The position numbers and the translations under genes are program-made. Shown in pieces: positions 1 through 13,159 of a DNA stretch of 64,000 nucleotides (positions are counted from its first letter, which is position 1; each line of letters starts with the position of its first letter). Under the pieces are notes generated by a model that worked only from the letters and a program-made list of their open reading frames with translations, searched no databases and was not told where the DNA came from. Source of the DNA: Methylopila sp. Yamaguchi (GTDB lineage: Bacteria > Pseudomonadota > Alphaproteobacteria > Rhizobiales > Methylopilaceae); the NCBI RefSeq assembly GCF_002897035.1, contig NZ_BAUX01000002.1:310001-374000 (forward strand), given 5' to 3'.

Positions 1-165
1 CGGCATCTGACCGCCCTCGAACGCCTTGATGCGGACGCCGGTGCGGGACTTCTGTCCCTTCACGCCGCGACCGCCGGTCTTGCCCTTGCCGGAGCCGATG
101 CCGCGACCGACGCGGATACGGTCCTTGGTGGCGCCCGGGTTGTCCCGGAGATCAGTCAGTTTCAT
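1..165 (-). CDS. rplO: 50S ribosomal protein L15, C-terminal part outside the window
   Basis: Only the first 55 codons are present; the gene runs off the left edge. L15 is a large-subunit protein that binds 23S rRNA late in assembly. The visible part begins [12 protein letters not shown] and carries the basic glycine-rich N-terminal stretch typical of L15 ([15 protein letters not shown], residues 20-34). The ATG at 165 follows rpmD by 16 bases, the normal spc-operon order L30-L15. secY would be expected next outside the window, which is inference from family gene order. Confidence 0.96.
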   Translation of the reverse strand, partial: MKLTDLRDNPGATKDRIRVGRGIGSGKGKTGGRGVKGQKSRTGVRIKAFEGGQMP

Positions 166-181
166 CACGTCTCTCCAGCGC

Positions 182-415
182 TCAGCGGGCGTCGTCTTCG
201 ACGCGCACGAGGTGAGCGACCTTCGCGATCATTCCGCGCACGGCCGGGGTGTCGGCGAGTTCGCGGCGCTTGCCGATCCGGCCGAGGCCGAGGCCGACGA
301 GGGTCGCATGCTGGTCCGCGGGACGGCGGGTCGAGGAGCCGGTCTGGACGACCACGACCTGACCGCCCTTCGCGGCTTTCGCCGCGCGGCCCTTCTTGTT
401 TTCAGTGACGGCCAT
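182..415 (-). CDS. rpmD: 50S ribosomal protein L30
   Basis: Small large-subunit protein of 77 residues, somewhat longer than the roughly 60-residue E. coli protein because of a basic N-terminal extension rich in Lys and Ala (residues 1-20). The core starts at [10 protein letters not shown] and holds the L30 pattern of [19 protein letters not shown]. It lies between rpsE and rplO, as in almost every bacterial spc operon. Distal Met codons are absent from the extension, so the ATG at 415 is the only sensible start. Confidence 0.95.
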   Translation of the reverse strand: MAVTENKKGRAAKAAKGGQVVVVQTGSSTRRPADQHATLVGLGLGRIGKRRELADTPAVRGMIAKVAHLVRVEDDAR

Positions 416-442
416 GATCAGCCTCCTTCAACGAACGGGTGA

Positions 443-1012
443 TCAGCCTTCGGCCACGGCGTCGGCGTCGACGTCGCGACGACGAGACTGCAGCGTCGAG
501 ACCTTCAGGCCGCGGCGGGCGGCGACGGAGCGCGGGCTGTCCTCGTTCTTCAGCGCGTCGAACGTGGCCCGCACCATGTTGTACGGGTTCGACGAGCCAA
601 GCGACTTGGCGACGACGTCGTGGACGCCGAGCGTCTCGAAGACGGCGCGCATCGGACCACCGGCGATGATGCCCGTGCCCGCCGGAGCGGCGCGCAGGAC
701 CACCCGACCGGCGCCGTGGCGACCGTCGACGTCGTGATGCAGCGTACGGCCTTCGCGCAGCGGCACGCGGATGAGGCCGCGCTTGGCGCTCTCCGTGGCC
801 TTGCGGATCGCCTCAGGCACCTCGCGGGCCTTGCCGTGACCGAAGCCGACGCGGCCCTTCTGGTCGCCGACGACGACGAGCGCGGCGAAGCCGAACCGGC
901 GTCCGCCCTTCACGACCTTCGCGACGCGGTTGATGTGGACCAGCTTGTCGACGAACTCGCTGTCGCGCTCTTCGCGGTCGTTCCGGCGGTTGTCTCTGGG
1001 CTCACGAGCCAT
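443..1012 (-). CDS. rpsE: 30S ribosomal protein S5
   Basis: Small-subunit protein of 189 residues with a role in translational accuracy and mRNA helicase activity at the entry site. After a charged, Arg/Asp-rich N-terminus (residues 1-20) the double-stranded-RNA-binding S5 domain begins at [19 protein letters not shown], followed by the glycine-rich [19 protein letters not shown]. The C-terminal S5 fold includes [22 protein letters not shown]. The length is slightly above the E. coli 167 residues because of the tails. It sits between rplR and rpmD. Confidence 0.97.
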   Translation of the reverse strand: MAREPRDNRRNDREERDSEFVDKLVHINRVAKVVKGGRRFGFAALVVVGDQKGRVGFGHGKAREVPEAIRKATESAKRGLIRVPLREGRTLHHDVDGRHGAGRVVLRAAPAGTGIIAGGPMRAVFETLGVHDVVAKSLGSSNPYNMVRATFDALKNEDSPRSVAARRGLKVSTLQSRRRDVDADAVAEG

Positions 1013-1039
1013 GTCTTATCCTCTCGCCTCGAGCGGGCT

Positions 1040-1399
1040 TCAGAAGTTGAGCCCGCCCTCACGGGCGGCCTCGGCCAGGGCCTTGACCCGGCCGTGATAG
1101 ATGTACGAGCCGCGGTCGAACACCACGTCCTTCACGCCGACGGCGGCGGCGCGCTCCGCCACCAGCTTCCCGACCGCAGTCGCGGCCGCGGTGTCGGCGC
1201 CGGTCTTCTCGCCGCGCAGCGTCTTGTCCAGGGTCGACGCGGCCGCGAGGGTCACGCCCTTCGCGTCGTCGATGACCTGAGCATAGATGTGCTTCGAGGA
1301 GCGGAACACCGACAGACGGGGACGCCCATTGGCGGCCGTAAGAAGGCTCCGGCGCACGCGCGCCTTCCGGCGCGCTTCAGTCGCGAGATTTTTCGCCAT
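1040..1399 (-). CDS. rplR: 50S ribosomal protein L18
   Basis: L18 (119 residues) binds 5S rRNA and joins it with L5 to the central protuberance. The sequence shows the basic N-terminus with [20 protein letters not shown], then the conserved [21 protein letters not shown] and the C-terminal [23 protein letters not shown] found in L18 proteins. The order rplF-rplR-rpsE with short gaps (12 and 27 bases) is the standard spc order. No anomalies were seen. Confidence 0.97.
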   Translation of the reverse strand: MAKNLATEARRKARVRRSLLTAANGRPRLSVFRSSKHIYAQVIDDAKGVTLAAASTLDKTLRGEKTGADTAAATAVGKLVAERAAAVGVKDVVFDRGSYIYHGRVKALAEAAREGGLNF

Positions 1400-1411
1400 G
1401 GTTCCGGGCCC

Positions 1412-1945
1412 TTACTTCTTCTTGCCTTCCTTGCGGAAGATGAACTCGCCCGCGTACTTGACGCCCTTGCCCTTGTAGGGCTCAGGACCGCGGAACTCGC
1501 GGATCTCGGCCGCCACTTGGCCGACGCGCTGCTTGTCAATGCCGGAGACCAGAATCTCCGTCGGCTTGGCGCACTTGATGTCGATCCCTTCCGGGATCGG
1601 GTACTTGATGTCGTGGCTGTAGCCGAGAGCGAGAACGAGGTCCTTGCCCTGAACCGCGGCGCGATAACCCACGCCGTTGATCTCCAGCTTCTTTTCGAAG
1701 CCCTTGGTGACGCCCTCGACGAGGTTCGACACCATGGTGCGCGACATGCCCCACTTGGAGCGCGCGCCCTTGGTCTCGTCGCGCGGCTGGACGGACACCT
1801 TGCCGTCCTTGAACTCCACCACGACCTCGTCATGGACCCGGAAGGCGAGCTCGCCCTTCGGACCCTTCACCTTGACATCCTGCCCGTCCACGGCCGCGGT
1901 CACGCCCGACGGCACGTCGACCGGCTTCTTGCCGATGCGCGACAT
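1412..1945 (-). CDS. rplF: 50S ribosomal protein L6
   Basis: L6 (177 residues) is a two-domain large-subunit protein near the sarcin-ricin loop and factor-binding centre. It begins MSRIGKKPV and ends with the signature region [20 protein letters not shown] followed by a Lys tail, as in L6 generally. The two tandem L6 folds cover roughly residues 10-82 and 90-164. It follows rpsH by 38 bases and precedes rplR by 12. Confidence 0.97.
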   Translation of the reverse strand: MSRIGKKPVDVPSGVTAAVDGQDVKVKGPKGELAFRVHDEVVVEFKDGKVSVQPRDETKGARSKWGMSRTMVSNLVEGVTKGFEKKLEINGVGYRAAVQGKDLVLALGYSHDIKYPIPEGIDIKCAKPTEILVSGIDKQRVGQVAAEIREFRGPEPYKGKGVKYAGEFIFRKEGKKK

Positions 1946-1983
1946 AACGCTCTCCTAATCCTGCGGGAAACCCTTCGCCAGCG

Positions 1984-2382
1984 TCAGAAGACGCGGCAAA
2001 GGATCTCCCCGCCCACGTTGTTGTCGCGGGCGTCGTGATCCGCCATCACGCCCTTCGGCGTGGAGAGGATCGAGATGCCGAGGCCGTTGGCCACGCGCGG
2101 AAGGTTTTTGACCGAGGCGTAGACCCGACGGCCCGGCTTCGACACCCGCTGGATTTCGCGGATGACCGGCGCGCCGTCGTAGTACTTCAGCTCGATCTCA
2201 AACTCCGTGCGGCCGTTGGCCATCTCGGTCTGGGTGTAGCCGCGGATGTAGCCTTCCGCCTGCAGCACGTCCAGCACATGCTGGCGCAGGCGCGAGCCGG
2301 GCGTCGAGCACGAGGTCTTGTTCCGCATGTGCGCGTTGCGGATGCGCGTCAGCATATCGCCGAGGGGATCAATCATTGACAT
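1984..2382 (-). CDS. rpsH: 30S ribosomal protein S8
   Basis: S8 (132 residues) binds 16S rRNA helix 21 and, in E. coli, represses the spc operon; whether this holds here is not shown by the sequence. The N-terminus [17 protein letters not shown] matches the family, so the ATG at 2382 is preferred over the in-frame Met two codons later. The C-terminal half has the S8 signature region with [14 protein letters not shown] and ends in GGEILCRVF. Confidence 0.97.
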   Translation of the reverse strand: MSMIDPLGDMLTRIRNAHMRNKTSCSTPGSRLRQHVLDVLQAEGYIRGYTQTEMANGRTEFEIELKYYDGAPVIREIQRVSKPGRRVYASVKNLPRVANGLGISILSTPKGVMADHDARDNNVGGEILCRVF

Positions 2383-2392
2383 GGATCCCTCC

Positions 2393-2698
2393 TCACCAGC
2401 TCGACTTCAGGAGACCCGGAACCAGGCCCTTCGAGCCCAGATCGCGGATCGCGATGCGCGAGATGCCCAGCTTGCGGTAGTACGCACGCGGACGACCCGT
2501 CACTTCGCAGCGATTGCGAACGCGGGTCTTGGACCCGTTCCGCGGAAGCTCGGCGAGCTTGAGGCGCGCGGCGAAGCGCTCCTCGAGGTCCAGGCTCTCA
2601 TCCTTGGCGATAGCCTTCAGCTCCGCCCGCTTCGCAGCGAAACGGTCCACGAGCTGACGACGCCGGTTGTTCTTCTCGATCGCGCTCTTCTTAGCCAT
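2393..2698 (-). CDS. rpsN: 30S ribosomal protein S14, long zinc-free type
   Basis: S14 of 101 residues, the long class without the CxxC zinc knuckle found in short S14 paralogs. Visible motifs are [14 protein letters not shown] at the start and the [16 protein letters not shown] block near residue 60, with the C-terminal [22 protein letters not shown] typical of the family. It is a late-assembling head protein of the 30S subunit. It is placed between rplE and rpsH, as expected for the spc operon. Confidence 0.97.
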   Translation of the reverse strand: MAKKSAIEKNNRRRQLVDRFAAKRAELKAIAKDESLDLEERFAARLKLAELPRNGSKTRVRNRCEVTGRPRAYYRKLGISRIAIRDLGSKGLVPGLLKSSW

Positions 2699-2710
2699 GC
2701 GATCCTCCCG

Positions 2711-3268
2711 TCACTGCCTGAAGGGGAAGTTGAAGGCGCGCAGCAGGGCGCGCGCCTCGTCGTCAGACTTCGCCGTCGTGCAGACGATGACGTCCATGCC
2801 CCACACCTGATCGATCTTGTCGTACTCGATCTCGGGGAACACGATGTGCTCCTTGATGCCCATGGCGAAGTTGCCACGGCCGTCGAAGCTCTTCGGGTTC
2901 AGGCCGCGGAAGTCGCGAACGCGCGGAAGCGCGATCGTGACCAGGCGATCCATGAACTCGTACATGCGGGCCCGGCGCAGCGTGACCTTCGCGCCGACCG
3001 ACTGGCCTTCGCGCAGCTTGAAGGTCGCGATCGAGGTGCGGGCCTTCGTCACGACCGGCTTCTGGCCGGCGATCTTGGTCAGCTCGCCGACCGCGTTCGT
3101 CACCTTCTTGGAGTCGGCGACGCCTTCGCCGATGCCCATGTTGATGACGATCTTGTCGATCGTCGGAACCTCGAACGGGTTCTTGTACCCGAACTCCTCG
3201 ATCAGCTTCGGCCGAACGACGTCGGCGTAAAGCTTCTTGAGGCGCGGCTCGTAAGCGGTCTCAGCCAT
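2711..3268 (-). CDS. rplE: 50S ribosomal protein L5
   Basis: L5 (185 residues) binds 5S rRNA and the P-site tRNA at the central protuberance. Family motifs visible are [20 protein letters not shown] near residues 31-50, [21 protein letters not shown], and the C-terminal [18 protein letters not shown]. Its start overlaps the end of rplX by 8 bases, indicating translational coupling. Confidence 0.97.
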   Translation of the reverse strand: MAETAYEPRLKKLYADVVRPKLIEEFGYKNPFEVPTIDKIVINMGIGEGVADSKKVTNAVGELTKIAGQKPVVTKARTSIATFKLREGQSVGAKVTLRRARMYEFMDRLVTIALPRVRDFRGLNPKSFDGRGNFAMGIKEHIVFPEIEYDKIDQVWGMDVIVCTTAKSDDEARALLRAFNFPFRQ

Positions 3269-3578
3269 CGATCTGATCTCCCGAACGCGCCGCGACGCGA
3301 ACCTTGCGGCCGTCGTCCAGGACCTTGAAGCTGACGCGCGTCGCCTTGCCGTCCTTCGGGTCGGCGAGCGCGATGTTGGACAGGTGGATGGCGGCCTCCT
3401 TGGAGATGATCCCGCCTTCCGTCGTCTGGGTCTGGCGCGTATGGCGCTTCACCACATTGACGCCGCGCACCACGGCGCGCTCGTCCTTGGGGAGCACCTG
3501 CAGCACTTCGCCGGTCTTGCCCTTGTCCCGGCCTGCGAGAACGACGACCTTGTCGCCCTTCTTGATCTTCGCGGCCAT
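3261..3578 (-). CDS. rplX: 50S ribosomal protein L24
   Basis: L24 (105 residues) is an assembly initiator that binds the 5' region of 23S rRNA. A KOW motif is visible at residues 7-34 ([20 protein letters not shown]). I chose the ATG at 3578, whose A is shared with the last base of the rplN stop codon; a longer open frame extending upstream lies inside rplN in another frame and is not coding. The 3' end overlaps rplE by 8 bases. Confidence 0.96.
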   Translation of the reverse strand: MAAKIKKGDKVVVLAGRDKGKTGEVLQVLPKDERAVVRGVNVVKRHTRQTQTTEGGIISKEAAIHLSNIALADPKDGKATRVSFKVLDDGRKVRVAARSGDQIDG

Positions 3579-3946
3579 CACAGCACCTCCGGCGCGAGCG
3601 AAATGATCTTCATGTGGTTCTTGGCGCGGAGTTCGCGCGGAACCGGTCCGAAGATGCGGGTGCCGACGGGCTCTTTCTGGTTGTTGATCAGCACGGCCGC
3701 GTTGCGGTCGAAGCGGATCACGGAACCGTCGACGCGGCGCACGGCCTTCGCGGTGCGAACGACGACGGCCTTCATGACGTCGCCCTTCTTCACGCGGCCC
3801 CGCGGAATCGCCTCCTTGACCGACACCACGATGATGTCGCCCACACCGGCGTACCGACGGCCTGCGCCGCCGAGAACCTTGATGCACATCACTCGCTTGG
3901 CGCCGGAATTGTCGGCGACGTCGAGGTTGCTCTGCATCTGAATCAT
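3578..3946 (-). CDS. rplN: 50S ribosomal protein L14
   Basis: L14 (122 residues, exactly the usual length) contacts 16S rRNA in an intersubunit bridge. It begins [27 protein letters not shown] and has the conserved [16 protein letters not shown] and [11 protein letters not shown] segments. Its stop overlaps the rplX start by one base. An 88-base spacer separates it from rpsQ upstream, longer than most gaps in this cluster; I see no clear promoter there. Confidence 0.97.
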   Translation of the reverse strand: MIQMQSNLDVADNSGAKRVMCIKVLGGAGRRYAGVGDIIVVSVKEAIPRGRVKKGDVMKAVVVRTAKAVRRVDGSVIRFDRNAAVLINNQKEPVGTRIFGPVPRELRAKNHMKIISLAPEVL

Positions 3947-4034
3947 GGCCTTAAGCCTTTCTCATTCGCCCGGACCGGTATCCCCGAAGTTCGGTGGGGA
4001 CCTCGCCCGGCGGGCCTTGGATTTCAGATGATCG

Positions 4035-4307
4035 TCACTCGGTCGGGGCCGGCGCCGAGGCGTCCGCATCGACCGACGCGTCGGGTCGGACGACCCAGCG
4101 CTTCAGCTTCGAGATCGGCCGGCTCTCCTCGATCCACACGAGGTCGCCGACCTTGAACAGGCCCTGCTCGTCGTGGGCGTGGTAGTGCTTCGACCGCCGC
4201 ACCGTCTTCTTCAGAAGCGGGTGCGTGAACCGACGCTCCACTTTGACCACGACGGTCTTGGCGTTCTTGTCGGAAATGACCGTCCCGAGAAGGACTCTCT
4301 TCGGCAT
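4035..4307 (-). CDS. rpsQ: 30S ribosomal protein S17
   Basis: S17 (90 residues) is a primary 16S rRNA-binding protein with an OB fold. The family core is [20 protein letters not shown], then [23 protein letters not shown]. The ATG at 4307 is preceded by a good Shine-Dalgarno (AGGAGG a few bases upstream); the frame extends further upstream but that part overlaps rpmC. The C-terminus carries a short Ala/Asp/Ser tail beyond the E. coli length. Confidence 0.96.
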   Translation of the reverse strand: MPKRVLLGTVISDKNAKTVVVKVERRFTHPLLKKTVRRSKHYHAHDEQGLFKVGDLVWIEESRPISKLKRWVVRPDASVDADASAPAPTE

Positions 4308-4317
4308 GATGTCCTCC

Positions 4318-4527
4318 TCAGGCCTTTGCTTCCGCCTCCGCACGCTTCGCCGAAGCGACGGTGCGGATGCGGGCGATATCACGGCGCACCTGGCGCACGC
4401 GAGCGGTATTCTCGAGCTGGCCCGTGGCGCGCTGGAAACGGAGGTTGAACTGCTCCTTTTTCAGCTTCACGAGCTCGTCGTCGAGCTGGTCGACCGACAG
4501 GGTCTTAAGGTCTTGAGCCTTCGCCAT
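4318..4527 (-). CDS. rpmC: 50S ribosomal protein L29
   Basis: L29 (69 residues) lies at the polypeptide exit tunnel beside L23 and takes part in docking of SRP and trigger factor. The sequence starts [19 protein letters not shown] and has the helical hairpin pattern ending in [14 protein letters not shown]. The start at 4527 has an upstream GAGG. An upstream extension of the frame overlaps rplP in another phase and is rejected. Gaps to rplP and rpsQ are 11 and 10 bases. Confidence 0.95.
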   Translation of the reverse strand: MAKAQDLKTLSVDQLDDELVKLKKEQFNLRFQRATGQLENTARVRQVRRDIARIRTVASAKRAEAEAKA

Positions 4528-4538
4528 GACGTCCTCCC

Positions 4539-4952
4539 TCACTCGGCGATGCGTTGAACGAAGCGCGTGCGAATCGGCAGCTTCGCAGCCGCGAGCGCGA
4601 GCGCTTCCTTGGCGATCTCGATGGACACGCCGTCGATCTCGAACATGATGCGGCCCGGCTTCACCTTGGCGGCCCAGTAGTCCGTCGCGCCCTTGCCCTT
4701 GCCCATGCGGACTTCGGTCGGCTTCGACGTCACCGGAACGTCGGGATACACGCGGATCCAGACGCGGCCGGCGCGCTTCATGTGACGGGTCAGCGCGCGA
4801 CGGGCGGCCTCGATCTGGCGCGCGGTGATGCGCTCCGGCTCGAGCGCCTTCAGGCCAAACGCGCCGAAGTCGAGGTTGAATCCGCCCTTCGCAGCGCCGC
4901 TGATGCGACCCTTGAACTGCTTGCGGAACTTGGTCTTCTTCGGTTGCAGCAT
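4539..4952 (-). CDS. rplP: 50S ribosomal protein L16
   Basis: L16 (137 residues) organises the A-site side of the peptidyl transferase centre. It begins [17 protein letters not shown], the near-universal L16 start, and includes [21 protein letters not shown] and [20 protein letters not shown]. The Arg in the conserved loop corresponding to E. coli Arg81, which can be hydroxylated, is preserved within RMGKGKG (RM at about residue 82). It is positioned between rpsC and rpmC. Confidence 0.97.
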   Translation of the reverse strand: MLQPKKTKFRKQFKGRISGAAKGGFNLDFGAFGLKALEPERITARQIEAARRALTRHMKRAGRVWIRVYPDVPVTSKPTEVRMGKGKGATDYWAAKVKPGRIMFEIDGVSIEIAKEALALAAAKLPIRTRFVQRIAE

Positions 4953-4975
4953 GACTTAGACTCCGAGGCTCCCGA

Positions 4976-5692
4976 TCACGCCGCGTCGCGGCGGTTCGGA
5001 CGGCCACCGCCGCCGCCGCCAGCCGACTCTTCGGACAGACGACGATCCTGGGCCATGGGATCGTGCTCCATGACCTCGCCCTTGAAGATCCACACCTTCA
5101 CGCCGCAGGTGCCCATCGCGGTCTTCGCGGTGGCGACGCCATAGTCGACGTCGGCGCGCAGCGTGTGGAGCGGCACGCGACCTTCGCGGTACCACTCGGT
5201 GCGGGCGATCTCAGCGCCGCCGAGACGGCCGGCGCAGTTGATGCGGATGCCTTCCGCGCCGAGGCGCATCGCGGACTGAACCGCGCGCTTCATGGCGCGA
5301 CGGAACGCGACGCGGCGCTCGAGCTGCTGCGCGATCGACTCGGCGACCAGCGTCGAGTCGATCTCGGGCTTGCGCACCTCGACGATGTTGATGTGCACCT
5401 CGGACGAGGTCATCGAGCCGACCTTCTTGCGAAGCTTCTCGATGTCCGCGCCCTTCTTGCCGATCACGATGCCCGGGCGGGCGGAATAGATCGACACGCG
5501 GCACTTCTTGTGGGGGCGCTCGATGACGATCTTCGAGACGGCCGCCTGCTTCAGATCCTTCAGCAGGGCGTCGCGGATCTTGATGTCCTCGTGCAGAAGC
5601 TTGCCGTACTCACCCTTGCCGGCGAACCAGCGCGAGTCCCACGTGCGGTTGATGCCGAGCCGAAGCCCGATCGGGTTGACCTTGTGACCCAT
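4976..5692 (-). CDS. rpsC: 30S ribosomal protein S3
   Basis: S3 (238 residues) forms part of the mRNA entry channel. The N-terminal [14 protein letters not shown] is the family start. A type-2 KH domain occupies about residues 39-108, with GxxG-like [17 protein letters not shown] near 77-93. The C-terminal S3 domain includes [22 protein letters not shown]. The extreme C-terminus is a glycine-rich tail (a run of Gly near residue 226) followed by RPNRRDAA, a feature common in alphaproteobacterial S3. Confidence 0.97.
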   Translation of the reverse strand: MGHKVNPIGLRLGINRTWDSRWFAGKGEYGKLLHEDIKIRDALLKDLKQAAVSKIVIERPHKKCRVSIYSARPGIVIGKKGADIEKLRKKVGSMTSSEVHINIVEVRKPEIDSTLVAESIAQQLERRVAFRRAMKRAVQSAMRLGAEGIRINCAGRLGGAEIARTEWYREGRVPLHTLRADVDYGVATAKTAMGTCGVKVWIFKGEVMEHDPMAQDRRLSEESAGGGGGGRPNRRDAA

Positions 5693-5702
5693 CGTCTTCT
5701 CC

Positions 5703-6092
5703 TCAGGCCTTCGCCGCGTCGCGCTCGACCTGACGAACGACGATCGTCAGGTGCGAGAACGGCTTCTGGATGGTGCCGACGCGGCCACGGGCGCGGGGGC
5801 TGAAGCGCTTCATGACGATCGACTTGCCGACAAACGCCTGGGAAACGACGAGATCATCCACGTCGAGGTCGTGGTTGTTCTCGGCGTTGGCGATCGCGCT
5901 CTCGAGCGTCTTCTTCACCTGTCCCGCGATCCGCTTGCGGGAGAAAGTTAGGTCGGCCAGAGCCGTCTCGACCTTCTTGCCACGGATCAGCTGCGCGACG
6001 AGGTTCAGCTTCTGCGGCGAGATGCGAACCATCCGCAGCACAGCCTTCGCCTCGTTCTCGGGAAGCGCGCGCTCGCGTGCCTGCTTGCCCAT
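5703..6092 (-). CDS. rplV: 50S ribosomal protein L22
   Basis: L22 (129 residues) lines the constriction of the exit tunnel with a long beta-hairpin. The protein shows the family core [21 protein letters not shown] near residues 19-39 and the hairpin region ending in [20 protein letters not shown]. The macrolide-contacting loop looks complete, with no deletion of the MKR-like element ([12 protein letters not shown]). It precedes rpsC by 10 bases and follows rpsS by 4. Confidence 0.97.
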   Translation of the reverse strand: MGKQARERALPENEAKAVLRMVRISPQKLNLVAQLIRGKKVETALADLTFSRKRIAGQVKKTLESAIANAENNHDLDVDDLVVSQAFVGKSIVMKRFSPRARGRVGTIQKPFSHLTIVVRQVERDAAKA

Positions 6093-6096
6093 GACC

Positions 6097-6375
6097 TTAC
6101 TTCCTCTTCGACTTCTTGTCCGCCGCGTGACCGTAGAAGGTACGGGTCGGGGCGAACTCGCCGAACTTGTGGCCGATCATCTCTTCCGAGATCGCGACCG
6201 GGATGTGCTTCTGGCCGTTGTAGACCCCAAAGGTGAGGCCCACGAACTGCGGCAGGATCGTGGAGCGACGGCTCCAGATCTTGATGACCTCGTTACGGGT
6301 CGACGACCGGGCGTTTTCCGCCTTGCGCAGCAGATAGCCGTCGACGAACGGGCCCTTCCAAACTGAACGCGCCAT
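6097..6375 (-). CDS. rpsS: 30S ribosomal protein S19
   Basis: S19 (92 residues, the standard length) binds with S13 in the 30S head. The sequence begins [20 protein letters not shown] and contains the conserved [24 protein letters not shown] and [16 protein letters not shown] blocks, with a basic KKSKRK tail. It lies 15 bases after rplB and 4 before rplV, tight spacing typical of the S10 operon. Confidence 0.97.
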   Translation of the reverse strand: MARSVWKGPFVDGYLLRKAENARSSTRNEVIKIWSRRSTILPQFVGLTFGVYNGQKHIPVAISEEMIGHKFGEFAPTRTFYGHAADKKSKRK

Positions 6376-6390
6376 TTGTCCGCTCTCCGC

Positions 6391-7227
6391 TTACTTCTTC
6401 TTACGGGCGTGGCGGCTCGACACGATGAACTTGTCGGTCGCCTTGTTCGAACGGGTCCGCTTGCCCTTGGTCGGCTTGCCCCACGGGGTGACCGGATGAC
6501 GGCCGCCCGAGGTGCGGCCTTCACCGCCGCCGTGCGGATGGTCGACCGGGTTCATGGTTACGCCGCGGTTGTGCGGCTTGCGACCGAGCCACCGCGAACG
6601 ACCCGCCTTGCCCAGGCTGATGTTCGAATGATCCGGGTTCGACACCGCGCCCACGGTCGCGAAGCAGTGACCGTGCACGAGGCGCTGCTCGCCCGAGTTC
6701 AGGCGCAGCGTCACGTAGCCCTGATCGCGGCCCACGATCTGCGCGTAGGTGCCCGCCGAGCGCGCGATCTGGCCGCCACGGCCGATCTTGATCTCGACGT
6801 TGTGGACGATCGTGCCGACAGGCGCGACGCCGAGCGGCATCGCGTTGCCGGGCTTCACGTCGACCTGCGCGCCGGCCACGACCTGGTCGCCGACAGCAAG
6901 ACGCTGGGGCGCGAGGATGTAGCTCAGCTCGCCGTCCTGGTAGCGGATCAGCGCGATGAACGCCGAGCGGTTCGGATCATACTCGATCCGCTCCACCGTC
7001 GCCGGCACGTCCAGCTTCCGACGCTTGAAGTCGATCAGCCGGTAGGTCCGCTTGTGGCCGCCGCCGCGGAAGCGGACGGTGATGCGGCCGTAGTTGTTGC
7101 GGCCACCGGAGGACGACAGGCCCTCGGTCAGCTGCTTCACCGGCTTGCCCTTGTACAGGGCGGACCGGTCGACGATCACGAGCTGGCGAAGGCTCGGCGT
7201 GATCGGATTGTAATGCTTGAGCGCCAT
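6391..7227 (-). CDS. rplB: 50S ribosomal protein L2
   Basis: L2 (278 residues) is required for subunit association and peptidyl transfer. It starts [17 protein letters not shown]. The C-terminal region has the hallmark [20 protein letters not shown] at about residues 224-243, including the histidine of the HPHGGGEG motif (E. coli His229 equivalent) that is essential in other bacteria. The tail is KKK-rich. Confidence 0.98.
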   Translation of the reverse strand: MALKHYNPITPSLRQLVIVDRSALYKGKPVKQLTEGLSSSGGRNNYGRITVRFRGGGHKRTYRLIDFKRRKLDVPATVERIEYDPNRSAFIALIRYQDGELSYILAPQRLAVGDQVVAGAQVDVKPGNAMPLGVAPVGTIVHNVEIKIGRGGQIARSAGTYAQIVGRDQGYVTLRLNSGEQRLVHGHCFATVGAVSNPDHSNISLGKAGRSRWLGRKPHNRGVTMNPVDHPHGGGEGRTSGGRHPVTPWGKPTKGKRTRSNKATDKFIVSSRHARKKK

Positions 7228-7251
7228 CTGTTCGGCTCCCTATCCCGCGCC

Positions 7252-7545
7252 TCAGAGGCCGGTCGTGACGTCGATCGAGTGGCCCTCGGCGAGGGTCACG
7301 ATCGCGCGCTTGACGTCGCCCTGACGGCCGAGACGGCCGCGGAAACGCTTTTCCTTGCCCTTGCGGACAAGCGTGTTGACGCTCAGGACCTTCACGTCGA
7401 ACAGCTTCTCGACGGCGGCCTTGATCTGCGGCTTGGTGGCGGTGTCCGCGACGCGGAAAACCACCTTGTTCAGCTCGGACGCGATCGTCGCCTTTTCGGT
7501 GATGATCGGCGACCGGATGACGTCGTAATGGCGCACGTCGGTCAT
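7252..7545 (-). CDS. rplW: 50S ribosomal protein L23
   Basis: L23 (97 residues) is the exit-tunnel docking site for trigger factor and SRP. It begins [20 protein letters not shown], matching the alphaproteobacterial family, and has the conserved [23 protein letters not shown]. Its ATG overlaps the rplD stop in an ATGA arrangement (4 bases), so translation of the two is probably coupled. Confidence 0.96.
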   Translation of the reverse strand: MTDVRHYDVIRSPIITEKATIASELNKVVFRVADTATKPQIKAAVEKLFDVKVLSVNTLVRKGKEKRFRGRLGRQGDVKRAIVTLAEGHSIDVTTGL

Positions 7546-8165
7546 TTGAAGCGCGCCTCCAGCGCATCGATCGCAGCCTTCGTCAGCACGAGCGTGTCGC
7601 GACGAAGGATGTCGTAGACGTTGATGCCCTGGACCGGCAGCACGTCCACATACGGCACGCTGCGGGCGGCGAGCTTGACGTTGGCCTCCACCTCGGCGCC
7701 GTCGACGATGAGCGCGTTCGCGAAGCCGAGCTTCTCGATCTGCTCCTTGAACGCCTTGGTCTTGGCCTCGCCCAGCGAGAACGCGTCGACGACGACGATC
7801 TGCTGGTCCTTGGCCTTGGCCGAAAGCGCGAGCTTCAGGCCGAGGGCGCGCACCTTCTTCGGCAGGTCATGCGCATGGGAGCGCACGACCGGACCGAAGG
7901 CGCGGCCGCCGCCGCGAAACTGCGGAGCGGAAGCCTGGGCGTGACGGGCGCGGCCCGTGCCCTTCTGCTTGTACATCTTCTTGCCGGTCCGGGCGATGTC
8001 CGAACGGCCGAGGGTCTGATGCGTGCCGGCCTGGCGCTTGGCGAGCTGCCAGCGCACGACGCGGTGCAGGATGTCCGCACGCGGCTCGAGACCGAAGATC
8101 TCGTCCGAGAGCGTCACCTTCTCGCCGGCCGCGCCGTCAAGGGTGGTGATTGCGATGTCGACCAT
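7542..8165 (-). CDS. rplD: 50S ribosomal protein L4
   Basis: L4 (207 residues from this start) lines the exit tunnel and in E. coli represses the S10 operon. The region [19 protein letters not shown]-like segment and [20 protein letters not shown] with the tunnel loop are clearly present around residues 40-90. I chose the ATG at 8165, whose A coincides with the rplC stop codon, over a GTG one codon upstream. The 3' end overlaps rplW by 4 bases. Confidence 0.95.
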   Translation of the reverse strand: MVDIAITTLDGAAGEKVTLSDEIFGLEPRADILHRVVRWQLAKRQAGTHQTLGRSDIARTGKKMYKQKGTGRARHAQASAPQFRGGGRAFGPVVRSHAHDLPKKVRALGLKLALSAKAKDQQIVVVDAFSLGEAKTKAFKEQIEKLGFANALIVDGAEVEANVKLAARSVPYVDVLPVQGINVYDILRRDTLVLTKAAIDALEARFK

Positions 8166-8899
8166 CACGCGTTCTCCGTCTCAGCCGAAGCGGTGTCGAC
8201 CGGGGCCTCGGCCTTCGCCGCGCCGCGTTCGCGGAACGCGCCCGGCAGCGGAAGCCCGTCAGGCAGCTTCGTCTTCACGGCGTCGCGAACCAGGATCCAG
8301 CCGCCCTTGGCGCCGGGAACGGCGCCCTCGACCAGGATCAGGCCGCGCTCGACGTCCGTCGAAACGACCTTCAAATTCTGAGTGGTGACGCGCTCGTCGC
8401 CCATATGACCGGCCATCTTCTTGTTCTTGAAGACCTTGCCGGGATCCTGGCGGCCGCCCGTCGAACCGTGCGAACGGTGCGAGATCGACACGCCGTGGGT
8501 GGCGCGCAGACCGCCGAAGTTGTGGCGCTTCATCGCGCCGGCGAAGCCCTTGCCGATCGAGGTGCCGGTCACGTCGACCCGCTGCCCGACCAGGAAGTGG
8601 TCAGCCGTGATTTCGGCGCCGACGGGGATCACCGCGTCCGGGGTCACCCGGAACTCGACGATCTTCCGCTTCGGCTCGACTTCGGCCTTCGCGAAGTGGC
8701 CGCGCTCGGCGCGCGTCACGTTCTTCGGCTTACGAGCGCCGGCGCCAAGCTGCATGGCGACGTAGCCGTTGCCCTCGAGGGTGCGATGCGCCACGACCTG
8801 GCACTGCTCCACCTTGAGGACCGTGACCGGGACATGTTCGCCGGCATCCGTGAAGATGCGGGTCATGCCCAGCTTCTGTGCGATTACTCCGGACCGCAT
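8165..8899 (-). CDS. rplC: 50S ribosomal protein L3
   Basis: L3 (244 residues) nucleates 50S assembly and reaches the peptidyl transferase centre. The N-terminus [20 protein letters not shown] and the loop [24 protein letters not shown] region are typical; the Gln in GRQDPGK is the site methylated by PrmB in E. coli. The C-terminus carries an alphaproteobacterial extension rich in Ala/Glu after [11 protein letters not shown] (from about residue 220). Confidence 0.97.
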   Translation of the reverse strand: MRSGVIAQKLGMTRIFTDAGEHVPVTVLKVEQCQVVAHRTLEGNGYVAMQLGAGARKPKNVTRAERGHFAKAEVEPKRKIVEFRVTPDAVIPVGAEITADHFLVGQRVDVTGTSIGKGFAGAMKRHNFGGLRATHGVSISHRSHGSTGGRQDPGKVFKNKKMAGHMGDERVTTQNLKVVSTDVERGLILVEGAVPGAKGGWILVRDAVKTKLPDGLPLPGAFRERGAAKAEAPVDTASAETENA

Positions 8900-8924
8900 G
8901 AGAGTCGTCCTTCCCTTGCGCCGA

Positions 8925-9233
8925 TCAGAGCTTGATCTCGACGTCGACGCCGGCGGCCAGGTCGAGCTTCATCAGCGCGTCCACGGTCTGCGGCGTCGGG
9001 TCGACGATGTCGAGGAGACGCTTGTGCGTCCGAATCTCGAACTGCTCGCGGCTCTTCTTGTCGACGTGCGGCGAGCGGTTCACGGTGAACTTCTCGATGC
9101 GGGTCGGCAGGGGGATCGGACCGCGAACCTGCGCGCCCGTCCGCTTGGCCGTCGACACGATTTCTCGAGTCGACGAGTCCAGGATGCGGTGGTCGAACGC
9201 CTTGAGGCGGATCCGGATGTTCTGACCGTTCAT
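8925..9233 (-). CDS. rpsJ: 30S ribosomal protein S10
   Basis: S10 (102 residues) is a 30S head protein and also the NusE subunit of transcription antitermination complexes. It begins [19 protein letters not shown] and has the signature [29 protein letters not shown]. It is the first gene of the classical S10 operon, but here it follows tuf after only 82 bases, so the str and S10 operons are contiguous. Confidence 0.97.
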   Translation of the reverse strand: MNGQNIRIRLKAFDHRILDSSTREIVSTAKRTGAQVRGPIPLPTRIEKFTVNRSPHVDKKSREQFEIRTHKRLLDIVDPTPQTVDALMKLDLAAGVDVEIKL

Positions 9234-9260
9234 TTTACTCGGTCTCCACGAGGTAGGGCG

Positions 9261-9281
9261 GCGCCCTTGAAGTCAGGGCGC
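9261..9281 (-). other. Short hairpin between tuf1 and rpsJ
   Basis: A 7-bp perfect stem (GCGCCCT/AGGGCGC) with a 7-base loop in the 82-base spacer between tuf1 and rpsJ. No run of U follows on the transcribed strand, so it is not a canonical Rho-independent terminator. It could tune read-through or RNA stability between the str and S10 parts; that is inference. Confidence 0.4.
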
Positions 9282-9315
9282 GCCCGCCCCGGCAGTTTCT
9301 CTGAAAGGTTTCAGA

Positions 9316-10506
<1,191 letters not shown>

Positions 10507-10574
10507 GGCGAAGGCTCCGTTCTTTTCTCTAAATCGTCTCTAAGGGGCTACGTCTTGAACTCGCTGCTGGAAGA

Positions 10575-12650
<2,076 letters not shown>

Positions 12651-12677
12651 GATCTTAGTCCTTCAATCTCTGCTCGA

Positions 12678-13148
12678 TTACCAGCGGTAGTGCGAGAAGG
12701 CGCGGTTCGCTTCCGCCATGCGGTGCGTATCCTCGCGCTTCTTCACGGCGGAGCCGCGGTTGTTCGAAGCGTCGATCAGTTCGGCCGACAGACGGTCGAC
12801 CATGGTCTTCTCGTTGCGGGCGCGGGCCGAAGCCAGCAGCCAGCGAAGCGCAAGCGCCTGTCGGCGCTCCGGGCGAACCTCGACCGGGACCTGATAGGTC
12901 GCGCCGCCGACGCGGCGGGAGCGGACCTCGAGGGCCGGCGCAATGTTGTCGAGCGCCTGATGGAACACGGCGACCGGGCTCTGCTTGAGCTTGCTCTCGA
13001 CGGTGTCGAAAGCGCCGTAGACGATCGTTTCAGCAGCGGACTTCTTGCCGTGCTTCATGACCGTGTTCATGAACTTCGTGACCACGACATCCCCGAACTT
13101 CGGATCGGGATGGACTTCGCGGCGTTCGGCGGAGTGACGACGGGACAT
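12678..13148 (-). CDS. rpsG: 30S ribosomal protein S7
   Basis: S7 (156 residues) organises the 3' major domain of 16S rRNA at the tRNA exit site. The N-terminus [20 protein letters not shown] and the conserved [12 protein letters not shown]-like segment ([20 protein letters not shown]) are characteristic, as is the C-terminal [11 protein letters not shown]. In E. coli S7 binds the rpsL-rpsG spacer to repress the operon; here that spacer is only 11 bases, so the same intercistronic mechanism is unlikely. Confidence 0.97.
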   Translation of the reverse strand: MSRRHSAERREVHPDPKFGDVVVTKFMNTVMKHGKKSAAETIVYGAFDTVESKLKQSPVAVFHQALDNIAPALEVRSRRVGGATYQVPVEVRPERRQALALRWLLASARARNEKTMVDRLSAELIDASNNRGSAVKKREDTHRMAEANRAFSHYRW

Positions 13149-13159
13149 ATCTCAGAACC

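Noticed and set aside
3579-3887. Upstream extension of the rplX frame that would add about 100 codons.
   Set aside because: It lies inside rplN in another phase, is Arg/His-rich without homology, and the true L24 start at 3578 is at the family position.
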